A DNA stretch of 64,000 bases from Diphasiastrum complanatum (lineage: Eukaryota > Streptophyta > Lycopodiopsida > Lycopodiales > Lycopodiaceae): NCBI GenBank assembly GCA_029204225.1, contig CM055102.1, positions 33,261,585 through 33,325,584 on the forward strand, given 5' to 3'. This document shows, piece by piece, positions 57,001 through 64,000 of this stretch. Position 1 is the first letter of the stretch, and each line of letters opens with the position of its first letter. Below the pieces are notes generated by a model. That model worked only from the letters and a program-made list of their open reading frames with translations, was not told where the DNA came from and made no database searches. Both the position numbers and the translations under genes were made by a program.

Positions 57001-60000
57001 TGTTCCTGACAGCATGAAACTATCCCAATATGATGAGAAAAGAAACAGAGATATAGGGTTTTCCATCCAACTTGGTCTCAACGACTCTCAGAAATTTTCC
57101 ATTGCTTGGAAAAGGAGTATAGAACCAGTACTGGTTAAAAATAAAAAAAGCACCAGTGAATGCTGCTTCACTCTTTCACCAAATCCAGGAGATGTGCTAT
57201 TAATTGCCTCTGAAGACAAGCTTGAGGCAGTTTTGTCAAATGCTCGTGCTTGTAAGATTCTAAATTTTAGTCCAAACTCAAAAGACACAGACATACCTAC
57301 ATCACCAAAAAGATTTCGGAATGATACAGTAGTGCTTGATAAGGAAGATGATCTAGGTGTAGCCAAACACAACACACAGAAAAAAAAATGGTGTCTTCCT
57401 GAAGAAAGAGACCCGCTAAGTGTAATAAATATCTACAAGAGACATTGCGTTTGCAAAGAGGATGAGCAGAAGGTCGATGTCAAGAATTCAAAACTGAATG
57501 AGGTGGTCGAATCACAAGATGGAAGCCAAGCTTTGGAGGGGAGAATAGCACAGAAGGCTCATAAAAATCAAGATGAAGCTTTTCTAACTTCAGTCATTAA
57601 TGAAAGCTCAAAGCTTTTTATACCAGTTTCAAATGGGACTCGGTCATTAAGTTCTGGAGTGTCTGAAAAGCTACATAATATGATGGAATTTGAGAAAAGA
57701 GGGCTTAGTACTACCAAGTTAAATTCAAGTTTGTCCAATTTTGATGCATCCCAGGAAAATCTCTTTCATAGAGAAGGTGAGACTGACACTGCAATCACAC
57801 TGATTATGTCTTCCAAGAGAAAATCTTAGTGTAGTTTGTGGTTTTATGCTAGCATAGCCTAGAAAACAATTGCTTGCTTGACACTACGAATAAAGAACCA
57901 GCAATAAGTATGATTGCTCTTCTAGAAAAGAATCTCATAAAGGTCTAACTGTTGCACGGAGTTCAGGATCCATCAGCAACAAAGGAAACAAAGAGCCTCT
58001 TGAGATTCCAAATGGGTCACCAGCCTCACCAGCCTCATCACCTCGAAGGTGTGACTTTCTTCTAATATCACCTTGGTTGTTTGCTATGCCCATGAAAAAG
58101 TGTAAACATATTACTGCATTCTTTTGTAGCTTTGCATTTGAACTCATGATGAACATCTTTTCTGCACTTTGAATGATTAATAAGCAAGTCACAAGCTAAA
58201 AAATGAAATCTTTATTTATAGACAACGATATCTAATTCTCATGCCATACAGAAGTCTATTAAGGCTATCTCTAACAATTACAAGGCTTCAAAGAATTGAG
58301 AAAACAGTTGTATGTCAAGGCAATGGTGGCTAATCAGCATAATTTCAGTGGGTGCATATCTGTCCAAGATGCTCACGTAGTTGTCTTAAAATATGTGAAA
58401 TAGCTTGACTTACCATCACTTTGGTAATCAAAAGCTTAATTTTCAGAAGTTCAAATACAAAGGAGCATTACATCGATTGTCAGCATGAAAATAAATTGCT
58501 TACATTGTTTTGGCTGTACTTAAGGTACTCTTCTTTAGACGTGTTATTTTTTACATGTAGACACATTTGGAGGTGAGCTAAAATTTTGCTTCGAGTAACT
58601 TTTCTTACGCAAAGCATTCTTCGTAAGTGATTTGTGAGAAACTCTGTTGATAAAAAGAAAAAAGGTGCGCTTTGAGACATTTTGTATCTGAAAAGGTGCA
58701 CTTTGAGAAACTTTGTGTCTGATGTGTTTCTAGAAATGCTCTTCTGAGACAAACAACTTGCAGATGCAACTCATCCAGAAAGCATAAGGCTGCATCTTTG
58801 GACAAGAAACGAGTTATAACACCAGCAGAATATGATATGTTCTGGTGTGAAACACCTTAAACCTCTTTATCTGTAAGATTTTTCCAATATTGCTTTTGTA
58901 TAATGCTTTGCACTACATGTCTTGTTGTAGGCCACTGCGCTCACTCACTTTACCTTGTACCACAATGGATTTATTGAAATGTCTAGAGAGCTGTCAACTG
59001 AAATATGATTTGTTTAATGAAGCAAAGAATTATTATGTAGGTTTTGAATTCTGCGCAAGCACTTTTTGTGCTTTGGAGTCTATAACTGCTTGAAAAAATT
59101 CATGAAATGTAGATGGACTAGCTATGAATCATAAGTTTTTCTTTGCTGAGATTTCACGACATAGCCAAGCCAAGAATGGGAGTGTTTCGGACAAAGGTCC
59201 TTCAGTCTGTCAAACTGATTGCAAGAAGCAATTTTTAGAGATGTATAACACCAAAATCACTTTTTAGTTCTAATTTCCGTCTTCTTGGCAAAAATGCTAT
59301 TTATCCACATGGATATCAAGAAGAAAAGGCTAGGTTGGAAACAGTACAGCTTGAGTAGATTTCACCAGTTTTCAGAATTTTTTTTCCTAAGAGGATGGTC
59401 ATCTGACTTGCAAAACTGTTTGACTTCAAATAGTTCATTCTCCCTTAGCTTTGATTTGAAATGGTTAATTGTCTTCCTAGGAAAGGCTACAATCCTGCAA
59501 GCGAAGGAATAAGATCTTGAAAAGGGGCAAACGTCGACAAAAGGTCAAGCATTACTTGATTGAGCATATTCAAGATATCTCAAAGAAAAAATAAAGCTGG
59601 ACGTATTAAAGTTGGAAGTTGTCTCACTATCAAGATTGGAGTTTATTCCTACATGAATTGGGAATTTCATTAGTATTGCTTCATATTATACAAGACATTA
59701 ATTGAGGCTGTCTGATCGTGTTCCAGGCAAAATGTTCTGTATTGCCATCTGGTTGCTATGCACAATTGACATCGCCTTTGGATTCTTCTAAAAGATGTGT
59801 AACTATTCCCACATCGGTTGTGAGCAGCACAATAGCTACTGACCACGGCACGGGCATTGGTCTTATAGAAAATGTTGCTCTTATAGAGGATGGCTTGCAG
59901 AGTGTTAGAAGCTCAACAAACTGTAAGGATCACTTTGATCAACAAGAATGCCAAAAAGGGGATCAGAAACAATGCCAAGCAGCCAAAAAGGATGATCACT

Positions 60001-60280
60001 TTCAAGAAGTGAGAATTTTATTCGAAGAAGAAAGAAAATGCCTAAGTGTATGCTCCCATTCGAGCAGTAATATCTCTCTCTCTCTCTCTCTCTCTCTGCA
60101 TATGTGAAGGTGTTTTCACCTTTGTGTCATTAATCATGAGAGAGAAATCAGAATATGTAATTAGATAAAGAAAGGATAAGTGACTTGGAGAGCTTTTTAA
60201 CATTTAGTAGCATTTTGACTTCTACTTTCTTGATTCTGTGTTTGTGTGTGTGTGTGTGCGCGTGCGCGTGTGTGTGTGTG

Positions 60281-60376
<96 letters not shown>

Positions 60377-63300
60377 CCACAAAATAGATGAGCGCTATGG
60401 TTTACATATGCTAGCAAAAGCGATGAACTGATTTCAGAAAGAAGTTGAAACATAATCAACATTCTGACTGAAGATTGATGAATTCTATGGTTTATAGTAT
60501 ATTACTATATACACACTATCAAAAAAGATGAAGGTATTGCAGAAAGAAGTTGAAACATGATTAAAATTATAACTTAAGGTCTTTATGTGAAACAAATATA
60601 GGCAAGCTGAACATGGTAGTTTATGAAAAGATGATGATTTCCTGGAAAGAAAATACTGAGCAAAGTTTTACTTGGAGGCTCTTTGTTAAGCAAGAGTCTT
60701 GTTATAAAGAATCTCAAGCTCTCATATAGAGATGTAATTTCTCTAGCACAACAGTCTTATCAGTTTTCCGTACATCTTCTGACCAGTGACAAAAGTTACA
60801 GATTAGAAAAATATGTTTATCTGTATACTAGGGAAATAACATTGTTGGAATGGACTGTAAGAGGGTTCTAATAAGGAATTAAAGTCTTCACATGTTCGAC
60901 TGATATCTGTAGTGTCAGTGTAGAAGGACAACTTCTAAGATGCCTTTTCTAATGCAAAACTATGATTCAAACTCATGGGCATCAGATTTCAGTGAGACTT
61001 GCAACCTAGTAGCATCCCGTGTTGCCACTTTTTTCTCCATCAATGTCAACTGAACCGTGCCTCAATTGGCCTTTTCAGTGGCAAGTGCCTCGCTTAATAA
61101 GTTCATCTAGTGCTGCATGGCATAATTACTCAAAAGTCATTATAACATGATTATCTTGTCAATGTTGATCAAGAGTGTCTCTTTGTCCCAGAGGCTCGCA
61201 ACTTCTACATATTGTATCAATTTGTTTATGTTTCAGGCTGAAGTACTGCTGAGGGAGGTTGCCTTCTCTCGTTGATGTATGAGAACAGGTTGTAATTTAG
61301 TCGCTGGTCATGTCTTGTTTGCGATTGCAGTAGATTGTGCATGGCTGAGATTCTCCAATTGTCACACTAACTAGGACTAATACAGTTTCCAAGTTGCCTT
61401 AGACAAGTTAATATGGCTGTTGATCTTGTTAGAGTGACATGAAATATGTGCTAGGTTCTATTATCGAGGCTCAAAAAACCTATTTTCTGGACTGGCTTGG
61501 ATTGACTTGGCCTCTTGACGATTCATCTTGTGCTGAGAGACAGCTCAAAGTTGAGAGATTGAAAGAACATTAGAACACAAACTTTCTAGACGTGAAAACA
61601 TGATACAAGGTTTTCTATGAAATAGCTTTGTGACTGAGCTTTGAAGCTGTAAGGCATATTGCGTTCTCTTCTAAAAACCATTGCTGATGGAAGAAGCTGT
61701 AATGAATTCAGCTGAACATGCAACTTATAGGGATCAGATTTCTAATTCATGAAAGCTAAGGAACCTGCCTGTTAGTGAAGTAAAGCTTAAAAAATTGAAT
61801 GCAGTGGCCAACGACGATTCTGAATAACCCCAAAAGTTAGCCCTACCAAGATAAATGGCAAGAGAAGGCAAGATTAGTGTTTTGAATCTGCATAGTTGCT
61901 AAATGTGGGAGGAAGAGTAGCAATCAAGATAAGTGCTCAGCAATTTCTGTTGCTTAGTTGAGTTGTATAGTGTCGTTAACTCTACGTGGTCTATTAAGGG
62001 GAAAGCCTTACTGAGCGCACGTCTTTGAGCACAGTACACTAGAATCAGTATACTATTTGCACAAGCATCGTGTCTTATTTTGAAGCACATTTTTGGCTAT
62101 TTGAGTTTTTGTCTTTTGCCCTAAATCACGAGTCTCCATTCTACATCAATAAGTTCAGGTGAGAAGGCAATCATGGAAAACTTGAAATGCTCATCTGTCC
62201 AAGAAACGAGAGCAGCTGAGTTATTGCAGAGGGACGTACTCCAGAAACGTAGAGAGGCTCAACAGTTGAGGCTTAAGTGGAAGCGGCAGTTGCTTGAGGA
62301 CGAGCTTCAGGCATTTTCCTCCTCATCAAACCTGTAATTATATCTTTTGATTGTTGAACTGAGCTATTTATTTTAAAATTTGGGGATGATGTTGCCTTGT
62401 TCTTTCAGCAGCTTGAGCTGGAAATAAATGAAACAAAAGGAAGAATGCAGTTCAAGCCATACCTCGGGCAAACTCACAAAGATTCCGACATCCATCGATC
62501 CTCCTACATTAACATCTCTCCTGCGGATCAACCTCATCCTCCGGAGCCACTACTAATATGTCCCCAGAATACGGGCCCAGAAATTGTCAAATCCTCCACT
62601 TCAATTATAAAAAGAGTGGAATTGAATCTCGTCAATTCTTGCCCTTCTGAGGAAATGCTAGAAAGCATTGCCAGCACCACAAACTACTCTGATTCCTTTG
62701 TCAATGAACAAGAAGGGGCAACATCGTTTCACAAAATTAGCATGCCTAAACAAATTGAGGATTTTGATCATGTAGAAGAGGTTGATACAGAGGATGAAAA
62801 TGTTGAGGCTGGACTTTCAAGAAGCAGCACTGAGGTGGTTTCTACAGAGAATGGCCGAGATAGAGAGGAGCATGCTCATCCTATAACATGCAACAAATTG
62901 GAGGTGCACTTGACATCTGTATTCAAATCAGAGGTAGAGACTTTCCTTTATAAACCGCCATTCTCTCCATCTCCTCGAGAAACTGCAGTTGACGAAATTG
63001 ATGAGGACTTTGAGGTTAGCCCACGTACTGAATTAGGGGAGAGACACTTGAAGGATCTAGCAAAGGTGACTCTTCAGTTGAACCAAGCCGAGAACAAACC
63101 TCCATGCATCAGTCAGTATTCTTCGTTGTTTGATTTTACTCAGGAGCTTGTTTCTCAAGCAATGCCTCCGAGGATACCGGACTCAGTGCTAAAGGAGATG
63201 GTTGAGCCACTTGAGGATGATTGTCTTACAAGTTCTAGGAATTATCCTCTTCTTATGAACTCAGCTTCTAATAACAGAAATGAAATACTGGACAGAAGGT

Positions 63301-63821
63301 GCAGCGATCTAAAACCCGAGAAAAATGAACAATCAAACGATCTCAAATTTAGCTCAAGTGACACATGTAGAGTAATTGAAAAAGAGGAAACTAAACCGTC
63401 AAAAGAAGAAGATTGGAACTCAGTTGAAGCCACAGCACCACTATCTGGACGTTTTGAGGTTCATATTGGAAATTTAAAGAATCCTAAAAGTCTCGAAGTT
63501 TCATGTAATAAAGGCATAGATGAAGTGCTGGAGGAAAAAATAATTGAGGTCCCAGAGGATGAAATAAGTGAAGTATCAGAGGAGGAATGCTTGCAAACCG
63601 TATTGAGCACAGGAGAAAGTGGCAGTGAGCTGGAGGTGGGAGGAACAAAATTAGCAGAAAAAACAAACTTAAGCTCAAAGTTATCTGGATCAACATCAGC
63701 ACTAGTACCTGGCAGTCTCATTGGCAACAAACTATTTGAGGACGAGATAGGTGAAGTTTCTGAGGATGTGTCTTTGAAGACAGATGTTTATTCTAGCGAC
63801 AATTCTGATTTCTGCCAATGA
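53003..63821 (+). CDS. Large multi-exon gene of unknown function
   Basis: Not recognised. The first seven exons have agreeing phases and GT..AG borders: 53003-54058, 54334-54434, 55410-55914, 56066-57776, 57931-58048, 58764-58844, 58931-59036 (1226 codons). Probable further exons are 59151-59242, 59481-59543, 59727-60047, 62167-62310 and 62409-63821; some junctions there are unresolved. The start at 53003 follows a TTTATTTTGCAG acceptor at 52979, and GTAAGT near 52388 could end a 5' UTR exon. The protein is Ser/Lys-rich with basic patches, a Pro/aromatic segment (RPPWDPDC, PFPQHTYVGPGSVHIQPESVG), a predicted coiled coil late on, and an acidic tail. It may continue past the window. A microtubule- or centrosome-type scaffold is a guess only. 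Confidence 0.75.
55410..57776 (+). CDS. Unknown gene, exons 3 and 4
   Basis: Exon 3 (55410-55914) follows acceptor CCCTGCCAG and holds the Cys/Trp/Pro-rich segment (HCKTKRPNYQRPPWDPDC) and YWQCDDDGVLQIFHY. Exon 4 (56066-57776) is 570 codons, starting after ATACAG, with a helical-looking stretch WLQYMPLLKIIIQQWLKCVD. It ends GAAG before GTGAGA; the frame itself runs on to a stop at 57829. Confidence 0.75.
57931..59036 (+). CDS. Unknown gene, exons 5 to 7
   Basis: Exon 5 (57931-58048) encodes HKGLTVARSSGSISNKGNK and a PASPASSP run. Exon 6 (58764-58844), after ACTTGCAG, encodes LDKKRVITPAEYDMFW. Exon 7 (58931-59036), after TTGTTGTAG, encodes LLKCLESCQLKYDLFNEAKN. Phases 1, 2, 2, 0 agree across the joins, which supports all three although none is long. 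Confidence 0.65.
59151..60047 (+). CDS. Unknown gene, probable exons 8 to 10
   Basis: 59151-59242 (after TTTGCTGAG) looks coding, but its donor GTATAA leaves phase 2, which does not fit the next acceptor. 59481-59543 (ERLQSCKRRNKILKRGKRRQ) is a very basic 21-codon exon. 59727-60047 (after GTTCCAG) is 107 codons; an earlier donor after 60008 is also possible. One exon may be missing between the first two, or the first uses another donor. Confidence 0.5.
60067..60373. repeat. Microsatellites in an intron of the unknown gene
   Basis: (TC)n at about 60069-60097, a compound (GT)n/(GC)n at 60241-60283, then about 90 bp of uninterrupted (GA)n at 60284-60373. Confidence 0.97.
60374..62166. other. 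Presumed large intron of the unknown gene
   Basis: No transposon domain or long frame. A small acceptor-preceded stretch, GCTGAAGTACTGCTGAGGGAG at 61237-61257 (AEVLLRE), could be a 7-codon micro-exon in phase 0, but this is weak. Confidence 0.4.
62167..63821 (+). CDS. Unknown gene, last two visible exons
   Basis: 62167-62310 encodes a charged helix (RDVLQKRREAQQLRLKWKRQ). In-frame joining to the next exon at 62409 would need a GC donor after CAG at 62310; the nearby GTAATT at 62334 gives the wrong phase. 62409-63821 encodes a long acidic region with three related units EEKIIEVPED, EDEISEVSEE and EDEIGEVSED, ending at TGA 63819-63821. A donor beyond 63810 could carry the gene on. Confidence 0.6.
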
Positions 63822-64000
63822 GGCTAGAGGTGTCTTGTGAAACAAATTGTGATGCAGATGCAGGATCGCAGAATGAACAAACAATAATCGGATTCAGCAT
63901 TTCAACTCAGAGGTTGATTTCACATGGAAGGGGGCTATACGTGCAAACGCGCGTTCGATCACCCTTTCAATGGCTGATTAGATTAAATAGCACGTGGAGA

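Noticed and set aside
60148-60462. Frames with Ser-Leu, Arg-Glu or Cys-Val runs
   Set aside because: They are translations of the GT/GA microsatellite.

Overview
This is nuclear DNA of a land plant. The evidence is spliceosomal introns with GT..AG borders, plant-type Ty1/copia elements primed on the initiator-Met tRNA (TGGTATCAGAGC), Ty3/gypsy elements with an extra 3' ORF, and two genes of recognisable plant families. The AT-rich sequence, kilobase introns and dense nested retroelements suit a repeat-rich genome (lycophyte, fern, gymnosperm or large-genome angiosperm); I cannot place the lineage. Nothing looks bacterial or organellar.

Layout. 1-10477: an old ORF split by a complete but dead copia element (Copia-A, 403-6342, 5-bp target duplication GTAAA) that itself carries a 388-bp inverted-repeat insertion; then an antisense copia LTR, a gag zinc-knuckle remnant and unassigned DNA. 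10478-16096 (minus): a four-exon gene for Mediator subunit MED21, whose large introns hold copia and gypsy debris and a 140-bp duplication. 16100-18890: upstream DNA with a GC-rich foldback and tandem repeats. 18890-27918: a 5'-truncated gypsy element (Gypsy-1) with PR, RT, RNase H, INT, a long accessory ORF with a coiled coil, and a 3' LTR. 27919-29300: LTR-like DNA plus a diverged second copy of that accessory ORF. 32776-40824 (plus): a four-exon GT14 beta-glucuronosyltransferase gene (GlcAT14 type), with a tandem duplication carrying a hAT-like MITE in intron 1 and a copia fragment in intron 3. 42960-51035: Gypsy-2, an internally deleted relative of Gypsy-1, carrying a solo LTR (TSD ATCAG) and, in its 3' LTR, an antisense copia element (Copia-B, 44814-50740, TSD AAGAC). 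Copia-B has 275-bp LTRs about 97% identical with non-canonical termini. 53003-63821 (plus): a long multi-exon gene I do not recognise, with Ser/Lys-rich, coiled-coil and acidic segments, possibly running past the window.

The host genes share no evident pathway: MED21 acts in nuclear transcription, GlcAT14 in Golgi arabinogalactan synthesis, and the third is unknown. The clearest new leads are the reconstructed MED21 gene, the accessory ORF family marked by W-D-x-C-x5-F-x-Q-N-K-x8-D-Q-[LI]-P, the unusual LTR termini of Copia-B, and the unassigned 53-64 kb gene.
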